This document shows, in pieces, positions 35,026 through 43,777 of a stretch of 64,000 nucleotides of DNA (position 1 is its first letter; each line of letters opens with the position of its first letter). Source of the DNA: Novosphingobium ginsenosidimutans (GTDB lineage: Bacteria > Pseudomonadota > Alphaproteobacteria > Sphingomonadales > Sphingomonadaceae); assembly GCF_007954425.1 (NCBI RefSeq), contig NZ_CP042345.1, positions 2,044,001-2,108,000 of the forward strand, read 5' to 3'. The notes beneath the pieces are model-generated. The model was not told the DNA's origin and did not search any database. It worked only from the letters and a program-made list of their open reading frames with translations. A program made the position numbers and the translations under genes.

Positions 35026-35113
35026 TCATTGAAGAGTTTGAGTATCTGAGCGGCAAGCTGGTCGGCGAGGTTTCGCCCACCGGCTTTTTTCGCGTTTCGA
35101 GGTTTAGGACCGT

Positions 35114-36544
35114 ATGTTCGACAGTCTTTCAGACCGGCTAGGCAGCGTCTTTGACAAGCTGCGCGGGCGCGGTGCGCTGAACGAGGCGGACGTGCGCGAG
35201 GCGATGCGCGAAGTGCGAATCGCCCTGCTCGAAGCTGACGTTGCGCTCCCGGTAGTTCGCCGCTTCATCGATTCGGTGACCGAGCAGGCGGTTGGCCAGT
35301 CGGTCCTGAAGTCGGTCACGCCGGGCCAGCAGGTCGTCAAGATCGTCAACGACGCTCTTGTAGAGATGCTGGGCGGGGACGATGTCCCGGGTCTCGATCT
35401 TGCCGCCGCGCCGCCGGTCGTGATCATGATGGTCGGCCTGCAAGGCTCGGGCAAGACCACCACGACCGCCAAGCTCGCCAAGCTGCTCAAGGAAAAGCAC
35501 GGCAAGAAGGCCATGATGGCCTCGCTCGACGTCAACCGTCCGGCCGCGCAGGAGCAGCTCAAGGTGCTGGGCGAGCAGGTGGACGTTGCCACCCTGCCGA
35601 TCATTGCCGGCCAGCAGCCGGTCGATATCGCTACTCGCGCGCTCCAGGCGGCGAAGCTGCAGGCCATCGACGTCCTGCTGCTCGATACCGCTGGCCGGCT
35701 CCATGTCGATCAGCAGCTGATGGACGAGATGCAGGCCGTGGCCGCGATCTCGACCCCCAAGGAAGTGCTGCTGGTTGTCGATTCGCTGACCGGCCAGGAT
35801 GCCGTTAACGTGGCGCAGAGCTTTACCGCGCAGGTCCCGCTGACCGGCGTGGTGCTGACCCGGATGGACGGCGATGCCCGCGGCGGTGCGGCACTGTCGA
35901 TGCGCGCGGTCACCGGCAAGCCGATCAAGTTTGCCGGCACCGGCGAAAAGCTTGATGCGCTGGAGGTGTTCCAGCCCAGCCGCGTTGCTGGCCGGATCCT
36001 CGGCATGGGCGATGTCGTCTCGATCGTCGAGCGCGCCGCCGCTGCGATCGAAGAGGAAGAGGCCGAGCGTATGGCCGCGCGGATGGCCAAGGGTCAGTTC
36101 GACATGAACGACCTGCGCCAACAACTGCGCCAGATGCAGAAGATGGGCGGCCTCGGCGCGCTCGCTGGCATGATGCCGGGCATGAAGAAGGCCAAGCAGG
36201 CGATGGAACAGTCCGGCATGGACGACCGCGTGCTGCTGCGGATGGATGCAATCATCGGTTCGATGACGCCCAAGGAACGGATCCGTCCCGACTTGCTCAA
36301 TGCCAAGCGCAAGATCCGCATTGCCAAGGGTTCGGGCGTCCAGGTTCAGGACGTCAACAAGCTGCTCAAGATGCACCAGGAAATGGAGCGCGCGATGAAG
36401 CAGATCAAGAAGATGGGCGGCCTGGCCGGTCTGGGCAAGCTGTTCGGCGGGGGCGGCCTGGGCGCTGCCATGCCGGGGCTGGGCGGACCTGGAGCGGGCG
36501 GCGGCCTGCCATCCAACCTCAACGATTTGCTCAAGAAAAAGTGA
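35114..36544 (+). CDS. ffh: Signal recognition particle protein (SRP54 homologue)
   Basis: A 476-residue GTPase that with 4.5S RNA targets membrane proteins to FtsY and the translocon. It has the N helical bundle, a G domain with 'GLQGSGKTTTTAKLA', 'LLLDTAGRL' and 'TRMDGDARGGAAL', and a methionine-rich M domain ('MNDLRQQLRQMQKMGG') with a Gly/Pro-rich tail. It heads the ffh-rpsP-rimM group. Confidence 0.97.
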   Translation: MFDSLSDRLGSVFDKLRGRGALNEADVREAMREVRIALLEADVALPVVRRFIDSVTEQAVGQSVLKSVTPGQQVVKIVNDALVEMLGGDDVPGLDLAAAPPVVIMMVGLQGSGKTTTTAKLAKLLKEKHGKKAMMASLDVNRPAAQEQLKVLGEQVDVATLPIIAGQQPVDIATRALQAAKLQAIDVLLLDTAGRLHVDQQLMDEMQAVAAISTPKEVLLVVDSLTGQDAVNVAQSFTAQVPLTGVVLTRMDGDARGGAALSMRAVTGKPIKFAGTGEKLDALEVFQPSRVAGRILGMGDVVSIVERAAAAIEEEEAERMAARMAKGQFDMNDLRQQLRQMQKMGGLGALAGMMPGMKKAKQAMEQSGMDDRVLLRMDAIIGSMTPKERIRPDLLNAKRKIRIAKGSGVQVQDVNKLLKMHQEMERAMKQIKKMGGLAGLGKLFGGGGLGAAMPGLGGPGAGGGLPSNLNDLLKKK

Positions 36545-36584
36545 TTTTCGAATTTTAATCTAATTTGTTTGAAAGGTAGTTCAA

Positions 36585-37118
36585 ATGTCTGTTTCCCTTC
36601 GTCTTTCGCGTGGTGGTTCGAAGAAGCGCCCGTACTACAAGATCGTCGTTGCCAACAGCCGCGCTCCGCGTGACGGCAAGTTCCTGGAGCAGGTTGGCAC
36701 CTACAACCCGCTGCTCGCCAAGGACGACGAAAACCGCGTCCGTCTGGTCGAAGACCGCGTGAAGTACTGGATCGGCGTTGGCGCCCAGCCGACCGACCGC
36801 GTTGCCCGTCTGCTCGACAAGGCCGGGATCAAGGAACGCGCCCCGACCGTGAACCCGAACAAGGGTGAGCCGGGCAAGAAGGCCAAGGAGCGCGCCGAAG
36901 AAAAGGCCGAAAAGGCCCGCGAAGCTGAAGAAGCTGCTGCTGCCGCTGCCGCCGCTCCGGTGGTTGAAGAAGTGGCCGAAGAAGCCGCTCCGGAAGCCCC
37001 GGCTGCCGAAGAAGCTGCTGTCGAAGCCCCGGCCGCTGAAGATGCCGCTCCGGCTGAAGAAGCTGCTGCCGAGGAAGCTCCGGCTGCCGAAGCCAGCGAA
37101 GAACAGGCCGAAGGCTAA
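36585..37118 (+). CDS. rpsP: 30S ribosomal protein S16 with long Ala/Glu tail
   Basis: A 177-residue protein. The first 90 or so residues are ordinary S16 ('[20 protein letters not shown]'). Residues about 95-177 form a low-complexity tail, first lysine-rich ('[13 protein letters not shown]') then Ala, Glu and Pro. S16 is usually 80-100 residues, so the tail nearly doubles it. It is in frame with no break. The ribosome site is GAAAGG. Confidence 0.96.
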   Translation: MSVSLRLSRGGSKKRPYYKIVVANSRAPRDGKFLEQVGTYNPLLAKDDENRVRLVEDRVKYWIGVGAQPTDRVARLLDKAGIKERAPTVNPNKGEPGKKAKERAEEKAEKAREAEEAAAAAAAAPVVEEVAEEAAPEAPAAEEAAVEAPAAEDAAPAEEAAAEEAPAAEASEEQAEG

Positions 37119-37124
37119 GCCGCC

Positions 37125-37619
37125 TTGGCCAGCGACAAGCCTGTCACTCTCGCCGCCATTGTCGGCGCGCATGGGGTGACGGGCGAAGTCCGCCTGAAAC
37201 TGTTCGGTGAAGGCGTGGAATCGCTCCAGCGGTTCCGCGCCTTCAACGATTCCGCGCTGACGCTTTCGAAGCTGCGCGATGATGGCAAAGGCGGGGCGGT
37301 TGCCCGCTTTGCCGAAGTGACCGATCGCAATGCCGCAGAAGCTTTGCGGGGCACGCTGCTGACTGTGCCGCGCTCGGCCCTGCCGCCGCTTGACGAGGGT
37401 GAGTATTACCACGCCGACCTGCTTGGACTGCCCGCCGTTTCGACTGATGGCACGGACCTGGGAGAAGTCATCGCGGTTGAGAACTACGGCGCGGGCGACG
37501 TGCTGGAGATCAAGCGACCGACCGGCAAGCGCTTCATGGTGCCGATGCGGATCGAGGCCGTGCCGGAGTGGGATGCGGCACGGGTGGTTATTGCCGCACA
37601 GTTTGCCGAAGCGGATTAA
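37125..37619 (+). CDS. rimM: Ribosome maturation factor RimM
   Basis: A 164-residue 16S processing factor with the N-terminal RimM domain ('IVGAHGVTGEVRLKLF') and C-terminal PRC barrel ('YYHADLLGLPAVS', 'NYGAGDVLEIKRP'). It starts at TTG (37125), 6 bases after the rpsP stop; no better in-frame start exists before the conserved motif. In most genomes trmD follows directly; here two other genes intervene. Confidence 0.94.
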   Translation: MASDKPVTLAAIVGAHGVTGEVRLKLFGEGVESLQRFRAFNDSALTLSKLRDDGKGGAVARFAEVTDRNAAEALRGTLLTVPRSALPPLDEGEYYHADLLGLPAVSTDGTDLGEVIAVENYGAGDVLEIKRPTGKRFMVPMRIEAVPEWDAARVVIAAQFAEAD

Positions 37620-37636
37620 TGCGTTAGGCTGAGGCT

Positions 37637-37933
37637 ATGGGAATTGTCCTCGGTCTGATCGTCTGTGTGCTGCTGCCGGCCGCGCTATCCTGGGGGATCT
37701 GCAGCGGGATGCGGGTGCTGAGCCCATCAAGCAGCCGGCGCCGCCGGGTGGCGCTTGCCGCCGTCCTGGCAGGCCTCTTGCCGGTTACCGTTCCGCTCAT
37801 CTCCGTGCTTGACGTGGAATACCCCGAAGGCCTGATCGCCGTGGTCGCGATCCTGCTGATTGGCGTGCTGATTGCCTTGCTGGTCGGCCTGCCGGTCGCG
37901 ATCCGCGCCACGCGGTGCGATTTTCCCGCCTAG
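37637..37933 (+). CDS. Small membrane protein, unknown family
   Basis: A 98-residue protein with three hydrophobic segments ('MGIVLGLIVCVLLPAALSW', 'VALAAVLAGLLPVTVPLI' and 'LIAVVAILLIGVLIALLV') separated by an Arg-rich loop (SSSRRRR). The ATG has GAGG before it and follows rimM by 17 bases. No family was recognised. Its TAG stop shares a CTAG with the convergent amidase-like gene. Confidence 0.65.
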   Translation: MGIVLGLIVCVLLPAALSWGICSGMRVLSPSSSRRRRVALAAVLAGLLPVTVPLISVLDVEYPEGLIAVVAILLIGVLIALLVGLPVAIRATRCDFPA

Positions 37934-38781
37934 CGCGGCTTGCCCACCAGCTTTTCCAGCTCCTTGGCAAACTGCTTAAGCTCGAAGTTCTGGGGATCGT
38001 CGTGGGCATCGGGAATGCCGGCATCGACGGTGTTGTGCTGCGCCGGGATCAGCCAGTACCCGGCCCGCGCACTGGCATAAACATAGAGCGCGGCCAGCAT
38101 CCGGTATTGCTCCTTGGTAAAGCCGGGCTTGGGTCCTTCCGTCTGCCCGCGGCTGGTGGCACCGGGCAGGAAGCGGCGCGGCTGGACCGTTTCGATATGG
38201 ACCATCCGCCCCCGCGCGCGCGGACCGACCACCCGGCTCTCCAGCTTGGTCGCGCGCCAGCCTTCCTGGAAATCGTGTCCGGCCCAGATCTGCCCAACCC
38301 GGTTGAGAAAGATATGCGCCACCGGCTCACGTGCGAGGGTGCCGTCCATGTAGGGCGCAAAGTCGTTGACCCTGAGGTCCTGGTTAAGCCGCTTGGGGAA
38401 CGGATCGTTCGCGTAAAACGGCGTCGAGGTATCGTGGATCACGAAATAGAGCGCGGGCAGGCCTTCCTCGGTGCGCGATAGCGGGGTGTCGGCCCATTGC
38501 TCTGCGAAAGTCTGATAGGGTTCGGGGAAGGCGGCCAGCGCGGCGGCCTTCTGCGCGGCGCTTGGTCCGTCCTCGCGCTCCATCAAGTGGCGGATCACCT
38601 TGGGCAAGGGCTGGGGCTTTCGCACCGCTAGCAGCTCGATCTTGCGCAGCAGGCACTCCGCCTGTTCGACGCGGCTACCCGCAAAAGTCAGCGTCTCGCG
38701 GCTGAACCGGCATTCGCCGATTTCCTCGGCCTGGGCTGGGGTGGCAAGGAGGAGCAGAGGGAGGGCCAGCAGCAGCTTCAT
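37930..38781 (-). CDS. Exported amidase_2-like (peptidoglycan amidase) protein
   Basis: A 283-residue protein with a clear signal peptide ([18 protein letters not shown]). The pattern resembles zinc amidases of the AmpD/amidase_2 type: His116 in 'FVIHDTS', '[13 protein letters not shown]', His249 in '[10 protein letters not shown]' and Asp261/262 in 'HDDPQNF' as candidate metal ligands. The spacing is larger than in AmpD and the assignment is by motif only. It is antisense within the rimM-trmD interval. Confidence 0.6.
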   Translation of the reverse strand: MKLLLALPLLLLATPAQAEEIGECRFSRETLTFAGSRVEQAECLLRKIELLAVRKPQPLPKVIRHLMEREDGPSAAQKAAALAAFPEPYQTFAEQWADTPLSRTEEGLPALYFVIHDTSTPFYANDPFPKRLNQDLRVNDFAPYMDGTLAREPVAHIFLNRVGQIWAGHDFQEGWRATKLESRVVGPRARGRMVHIETVQPRRFLPGATSRGQTEGPKPGFTKEQYRMLAALYVYASARAGYWLIPAQHNTVDAGIPDAHDDPQNFELKQFAKELEKLVGKPR

Positions 38782-38861
38782 TGCCGCAGTGTTCCCCGCC
38801 AGCGCTGCGCAGGCAAGAGTCCAATTGCACGAGGCGCGGCGATCTGGGAAAGGCGCAGGCC

Positions 38862-39599
38862 ATGACTTTCGCCGCCACCGTCCTGACCCTTTACCCGGAG
38901 ATGTTCCCCGGCCCGCTTGGCGTCAGCCTGGCGGGACGCGCGCGCGAGGAGGGGAAGTGGTCGCTCGCTACCGTGCAGATCCGCGACTTTGCGATCGACA
39001 AGCACCGTACCGTTGATGACACGCCGGCTGGCGGCGGGGCCGGGATGGTGCTGCGCGCCGATGTGCTGGCTGCCGCAATCGACCATGCCCGCAGCCTCAG
39101 TCCGAACGCCCCGGTGATCGCCATGACCCCGCGCGGCAAGCCGCTGACCCAGGCCCGGGTGCGCGAGCTGGCGGCAGGGCCGGGCGTTACCGCGCTGTGC
39201 GGCCGATTTGAGGGATTTGACGAGCGGATTTTCGCCGGACGCCAGGTTGAGGAAGTCTCGATCGGCGATATCGTCCTATCGGGCGGAGAGCCGGCGGCAC
39301 TGATGCTGCTCGACGCTTGCATTCGCCTGCTTCCCGGCGTAATGGGCGCGCCTTCCAGTGGGTCCGAGGAATCGTTCGAGAACGGTTTGTTGGAATATCC
39401 CCACTATACCCGACCCGCTGCGTGGGAAGGGCGCACGATCCCTGAAGTGCTGCGATCGGGGGATCATGCGAAGATCGCGGCCTGGCGAAAGCAACAGGCC
39501 GAGATCGATACACGGTTACGCAGGCCGGATCTTTGGGAGCGTCATGAGGGCGCTCGGGTCCTGTCTGCCTCTGGCGCGCGGCGTGAAAAGAAGGACTGA
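38862..39599 (+). CDS. trmD: tRNA (guanine-N1)-methyltransferase
   Basis: A 245-residue SPOUT enzyme making m1G37 in tRNA. It has '[18 protein letters not shown]', '[17 protein letters not shown]', the knot '[13 protein letters not shown]' and '[15 protein letters not shown]'. The ATG at 38862 matches the family start; the frame is open 27 codons upstream without a ribosome site. rplS follows 5 bases later. Confidence 0.96.
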   Translation: MTFAATVLTLYPEMFPGPLGVSLAGRAREEGKWSLATVQIRDFAIDKHRTVDDTPAGGGAGMVLRADVLAAAIDHARSLSPNAPVIAMTPRGKPLTQARVRELAAGPGVTALCGRFEGFDERIFAGRQVEEVSIGDIVLSGGEPAALMLLDACIRLLPGVMGAPSSGSEESFENGLLEYPHYTRPAAWEGRTIPEVLRSGDHAKIAAWRKQQAEIDTRLRRPDLWERHEGARVLSASGARREKKD

Positions 39600-39604
39600 G
39601 GATC

Positions 39605-39973
39605 ATGAACCTGATCCAGCAGATCGAGGCCGAGGAAATTGCCAAGGCCGCCAAGGATATTCCGGAGTTTCGCCCCGGTGACACCGTCCGCGTCGGCGTG
39701 AAGGTGATCGAAGGCGATCGCAGCCGTGTGCAGGCCTTTGAAGGCGTCTGCATCGCGCGCGCCAACAAGGGCATCGGCAGCAACTTCACCGTTCGCAAGA
39801 TGAGCTTCGGTGAAGGCGTGGAACGCGTGTTCCCGCTCTACTCGCCGACCATCGACAGCATCACCGTTGTCCGCAAGGGCGTGGTGCGTCGGGCCAAGCT
39901 CTATTACCTGCGCGGCCGCACCGGCAAGCGCGCTCGCATCGCCGAGCGCCGCGACGTGCGCAACGACGCCTAA
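39605..39973 (+). CDS. rplS: 50S ribosomal protein L19
   Basis: A 122-residue protein at the subunit interface. Motifs are '[20 protein letters not shown]', '[20 protein letters not shown]' and '[12 protein letters not shown]'. It is close to the trmD stop and has an AGGA ribosome site; the pair is the tail of the usual rpsP-rimM-trmD-rplS operon. Confidence 0.97.
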   Translation: MNLIQQIEAEEIAKAAKDIPEFRPGDTVRVGVKVIEGDRSRVQAFEGVCIARANKGIGSNFTVRKMSFGEGVERVFPLYSPTIDSITVVRKGVVRRAKLYYLRGRTGKRARIAERRDVRNDA

Positions 39974-39997
39974 GCGTCGGACCAGCGCTGAATTGCG

Positions 39998-40027
39998 AAG
40001 GGGCTCCAACTGCGGTTGGGGCCCCTT
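39998..40027 (+). terminator. Terminator hairpin after rplS
   Basis: AAGGGGCTCCAAC-TGCG-GTTGGGGCCCCTT, a 13-bp stem with one G-T pair, 25 bases after the rplS stop. Only a poor T tract follows (CTGCAT). Confidence 0.75.
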
Positions 40028-40046
40028 CTGCATGGTGACTGCCGAA

Positions 40047-40068
40047 GTGTATTGCATATATCATACAC
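40047..40068 (+). promoter_or_regulatory. 22-bp palindromic operator before the DUF418 gene
   Basis: GTGTAT-N3-ATAT-N3-ATACAC: 16 of 22 positions are symmetric. It lies 39 bases before the gene start and covers a possible -35 box (TTGCAT, 40052-40057, with TAGGTT 16 bases on). The GTGTAT/ATACAC arms resemble sites of GntR-type regulators. A repressor is likely; none is encoded nearby. Confidence 0.55.
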
Positions 40069-40107
40069 CGTGCTAGGTTCACTCCATCCTTTGGGATGGG
40101 GAGAACT

Positions 40108-41445
40108 ATGATGACAGGCCAACAGGGGGCCGTACCGGCCCTGGCGCCCGTGCGCGGCAGGGACCGCATCGCCGTGCTCGATGCACTGCGCGGATTTGCC
40201 ATTCTGGGCATTTTTTACATGAACGTGCCGGCGATGTCGGGGCCGATCTCGGCTTTCCTCGGCGATATCCGGGCGATGGGCTGGGCCCCGCTGGACCAGC
40301 AGGTCTGGCTGTTCACAACCACCTTCCTGGAAGGCACCCAGCGCGGGATGCTGGAAATGCTGTTCGGGGCCGGGCTGATGGTCACCGCAGCCAAGGCGAT
40401 GGAGCCCGATGGTCCGGTGGCCGTGGCCGATCTCTATATCCGCCGCAACCTGTGGCTGCTGGCCTTTGGCCTGATCAACATCTTCGTCCTGCTTTGGCCG
40501 GGCGATATCCTGCACGTCTATGCGCTTTGCGCGCTGGCGCTGTTTCCGTTCCGCAAACTCGGCGTGCGCTGGCTGATCCCGCTGGGGCTGCTGCTTGCCT
40601 CGGTCCAGGTGGTCGGTGGGGCGTTCGAATATGCCAGCCGCACCGAAATGCAGCAGACCCAGGCCGTGGCCGCCGAAAAGCAGGCCAAGGGCGAAAAGCT
40701 GACCAAGGCGGAAAGCGAAGCCGTCAAGGAATGGCAGGAGAAAATCGACCGGATCAACGGCAAGGAGCCGGTCGTCGAGAAGCTGACGAAGGATGAGGTC
40801 AAGGCCCGGTCCGGCTCGTTCATGGACTATGCCGGCTTCCTGATCTCGACCTATATCATGATCGTCGGCAAGGGATCGCTGCTGGGCGGAGTGGCTGAGG
40901 CTTTCAGCGTGATGCTGCTGGGGATCGCCGCCTGGAAGCTGGGCTTCATCCAGGGGCAGCGCTCCACCCGCGATTACTGGATTGCGCTGATTGTTGCCTA
41001 TGGCTTCGGCCTGACCGCGCGCTATGTCGGCGGGCTGGAACGGATGACCTTCATGCCAATCCCGAAAACGATCTGGATGACCAGCGAACTGGCGCGGATT
41101 GCAGTATCCGTGGGTCATGTTGCGCTGATCAACCTGCTGATGCGCGGCGCCATCGGTCGCAAGATCATGTGGCCGTTCCTGGCGGCCGGGCAGATGGCGT
41201 TTACGCTCTACCTGATGCAGCAGGTGATCGGGGTCCATATCCTCTACTCGCCGGCTGGCCTGCACTGGCCAATGGCGCCGGGCTGGGCCTGGCTGGCGGG
41301 CCTTGCCAGCGCGGTGGTGTTGTTCCAGCTGATCCTGGCTAATCTGTGGATGCGCTGGTTTGCCAGCGGCCCGCTTGAGTGGCTGTGGCGCAGCCTGGCC
41401 TATTGCAAGAAGCAGCCCTTCCGGCGCCTGCCGGTGGTGGATTGA
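40108..41445 (+). CDS. DUF418 family membrane protein
   Basis: A 445-residue multi-helix inner-membrane protein. The N-terminus ('RIAVLDALRGFAILGIFYMNV') and the last third ('GQMAFTLYLMQQVIGVHI') match DUF418 proteins, which are related to acyltransferase-3-like membrane proteins. Residues about 180-235 form a charged, probably coiled-coil loop. The start 40108 follows GGGGAG; an ATG at 40096 is inside the ribosome site region. Function unknown. A palindrome upstream suggests regulation. Confidence 0.88.
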   Translation: MMTGQQGAVPALAPVRGRDRIAVLDALRGFAILGIFYMNVPAMSGPISAFLGDIRAMGWAPLDQQVWLFTTTFLEGTQRGMLEMLFGAGLMVTAAKAMEPDGPVAVADLYIRRNLWLLAFGLINIFVLLWPGDILHVYALCALALFPFRKLGVRWLIPLGLLLASVQVVGGAFEYASRTEMQQTQAVAAEKQAKGEKLTKAESEAVKEWQEKIDRINGKEPVVEKLTKDEVKARSGSFMDYAGFLISTYIMIVGKGSLLGGVAEAFSVMLLGIAAWKLGFIQGQRSTRDYWIALIVAYGFGLTARYVGGLERMTFMPIPKTIWMTSELARIAVSVGHVALINLLMRGAIGRKIMWPFLAAGQMAFTLYLMQQVIGVHILYSPAGLHWPMAPGWAWLAGLASAVVLFQLILANLWMRWFASGPLEWLWRSLAYCKKQPFRRLPVVD

Positions 41446-41483
41446 TCCAGCCTCTGGCGCTGGCCGCAAAGCTGGTTAGAGAG

Positions 41484-41513
41484 GGGCGTCCCGGCTGGCC
41501 GGGGCGCCCTTTT
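41484..41513 (+). terminator. Strong terminator hairpin between DUF418 and S9 peptidase genes
   Basis: GGGCGTCCCGG-CTGG-CCGGGGCGCCC, an 11-bp stem with one T-G pair, followed by TTTTC. It ends only 17 bases before the GTG of the peptidase gene, so that gene needs a promoter upstream of or inside the hairpin, or read-through. Confidence 0.85.
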
Positions 41514-41530
41514 CGCTGCGTGAGTTTGCT

Positions 41531-43777
41531 GTGTCGCCGATTGCCCGATTGCTTGCCGCCTGCGCGCTCGCCGCGCTCGTTCCTGCCGCCCCGCTTCTTG
41601 CCCAGACTTCTTCGGAGAGCCCCGTGCCTGCCGTCCAGCCGCTGACCATCGAACGCGTCTTTGCCAGCCCCAGTCTGAACGGGACGGTCCCGCGCGGGGT
41701 CAAGCTATCGCCAGATGGCCGCTACCTGACCCTGCTGCGCAACCGGGCCGATGACCGCGAGCGCTATGATCTGTGGGGGTTTGATCGCACCACTGGCCAA
41801 TGGACCATGCTGGTCGATTCGCTGAAACTGGGTTCGGGCAAGGACCTGTCCGAGGCCGAGAAGATGCAGCGTGAGCGGCTGCGGATCGGCGACCTCAAGG
41901 GCATCGTGACCTATGAGTGGGCGGCCGACAGCAAGGCGATCCTCGTGCCGCTTGATGGCGACCTTTACCTGGCCAAGCTCGACGGGACTATCCAGCGCCT
42001 CTCGGATACCCAGGAAGACGAGCTCAACCCCGCGCTGAGCCCCAAGGGCAGCTATGTCTCATTCGTGCGCGGACGGCGGCTGTGGACCGGCAAGATCGGC
42101 GAAGCTGCCCAGCCGGTGACGCCGGAAGAGCAGTCAGAAACCGTATACTGGGGTGAGGCGGAATTCGTCGCCCAGGAAGAGATGGACCGCCACACCGGCT
42201 ATTGGTGGGCGCCCGATGACAGCCGGATCGCTGTGCAGCGGTTTGACGAGGCGCCGGTTGCCGTGGTCACACGCGCCGCGATCGGTGCGGAAGGCACCAA
42301 GACCTTTGCCCAGCGCTATCCGCTGGCCGGGACGCCCAACGCCGTGGTCTCGCTGTTCGTCCAGAAGCCCGATGGCAGCGAGCGGGTCGAAGTGGACCTC
42401 GGACCTGACAAGGACATCTACCTCGCCCGGGTCGACTGGGCGCCGGATGGCAAGACGCTTTATGTCCAGCGACAGGATCGCGGGCAGACCCGACTGGATA
42501 TGCTGGCCGTCGATCCCGCCACCGGCAAGAGCCGCGTGCTATTCAGCGAAACGGCCGCCACGGGGCACTGGATTGATCTTTCAAACAGCTACCGCTTCCT
42601 CATGGATGGCAGCCTCGTCTGGTGGTCGCAGCGCGATGGCTTTGGTCATCTGTGGCACTTCAAGCAAGGCAAGTGGCGGCAGCTAACCAAGGGCGATTGG
42701 GTCGTCACCGCGCTCGCTGGGGTCGACCAGGCCAGCGGCAAGGTGTTCTTCACCGCCACGAAGGACGATCCGCTGGCGCACCAGGTCTATGCGCTGGACC
42801 TCAAGACCCCGGGCAAGATCACGCGCCTCACCGAAACCGGCTTCCACAACAGCGCGAGCATGGACCGTTCCGGCAAGTCTTTGCTGATCTCACGGTCGGC
42901 GCTGAACCAGCCGCCGCAGGTCTATCTGGCCGATCAGAGCGGCAAGCGGATCGCCTGGGTTGAAGAGAACAAGCTCGACGCCAAGCACCCCTATGCGCCC
43001 TATCTCGCCAGCCACCGCCCGACCGAGTACGGCACGATCAAGGCGTCTGATGGCACCGTGCTGCACTGGAACATGATCACCCCGCCGCTCGAGCCGGGCA
43101 AGCGCTATCCGGTCTTCTTCTCGCACTATGGCGGGCCCAGCAACCAGCAGGTGCTGCGTGACTGGGGCAGCCCGCTGGCCCAGGCGGTGGTCGACAAGGG
43201 CTATATCTGGTTCGAGCTCGACAATCGCGGCTCGGATAACCGGGGCGTCGATTTTGCCAAGCAGATCTACCGCGCCATGGGCGGGGTTGAGGTTGCGGAT
43301 CAGCTTGCCGGGGCGGAGTTTCTGAAGACGCTGCCCTTCGTCGCGGGTGACAAGATCGCGACCTATGGCTGGTCCTATGGCGGCTACATGACGCTGAAGA
43401 TGCTCCAGGCCAATCCGGGGGTCTATGCCGCTGGGATCGCGGGTGCGCCGGTGACCAAGTGGGAGCTCTACGACACCCATTACACCGAACGCTACATGGG
43501 CGATCCCAAGGCCGATGCCGCGGCCTATGCCAAGGCCAACGCCATGGCCGATGCGGCCAAGATCACGGATCCGCTGCTGCTAATCCACGGCATGGCCGAC
43601 GACAACGTGGTGTTCGAACACTCTTCGGCCCTGATCGCGAAATTGCAGGGGCAGGCGGTGCCATTCGAGATGATGCTATATCCGGGCTATACCCACCGCG
43701 TTGGCGGGCCAAAGGTTGGCGTTCACCTGTGGGAATCGATCTTTGCCTTCCTTGAGCGCCACGGAGTGAAACCATGA
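41531..43777 (+). CDS. S9 family peptidase (dipeptidyl peptidase IV type)
   Basis: A 748-residue exported serine peptidase. A signal peptide ends 'PAAPLLAQ', then an eight-bladed propeller region with 'VAQEEMDRHTGYWWAPD' (the Glu-Glu pair area that binds the substrate N-terminus in DPP IV) and a C-terminal hydrolase domain. The triad is Ser615 ('GWSYGGYM'), Asp690/691 ('MADDNV') and His722 ('GYTHRVG'). It should remove N-terminal dipeptides after Pro or Ala. It starts with GTG and overlaps the next gene by ATGA. Confidence 0.93.
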   Translation: MSPIARLLAACALAALVPAAPLLAQTSSESPVPAVQPLTIERVFASPSLNGTVPRGVKLSPDGRYLTLLRNRADDRERYDLWGFDRTTGQWTMLVDSLKLGSGKDLSEAEKMQRERLRIGDLKGIVTYEWAADSKAILVPLDGDLYLAKLDGTIQRLSDTQEDELNPALSPKGSYVSFVRGRRLWTGKIGEAAQPVTPEEQSETVYWGEAEFVAQEEMDRHTGYWWAPDDSRIAVQRFDEAPVAVVTRAAIGAEGTKTFAQRYPLAGTPNAVVSLFVQKPDGSERVEVDLGPDKDIYLARVDWAPDGKTLYVQRQDRGQTRLDMLAVDPATGKSRVLFSETAATGHWIDLSNSYRFLMDGSLVWWSQRDGFGHLWHFKQGKWRQLTKGDWVVTALAGVDQASGKVFFTATKDDPLAHQVYALDLKTPGKITRLTETGFHNSASMDRSGKSLLISRSALNQPPQVYLADQSGKRIAWVEENKLDAKHPYAPYLASHRPTEYGTIKASDGTVLHWNMITPPLEPGKRYPVFFSHYGGPSNQQVLRDWGSPLAQAVVDKGYIWFELDNRGSDNRGVDFAKQIYRAMGGVEVADQLAGAEFLKTLPFVAGDKIATYGWSYGGYMTLKMLQANPGVYAAGIAGAPVTKWELYDTHYTERYMGDPKADAAAYAKANAMADAAKITDPLLLIHGMADDNVVFEHSSALIAKLQGQAVPFEMMLYPGYTHRVGGPKVGVHLWESIFAFLERHGVKP

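Noticed and set aside
39970..41469. Open frame of 499 codons antisense to the DUF418 gene
   Set aside because: It crosses the rplS terminator and the operator, has low-complexity His/Gln/Arg content and mirrors a real membrane protein gene.
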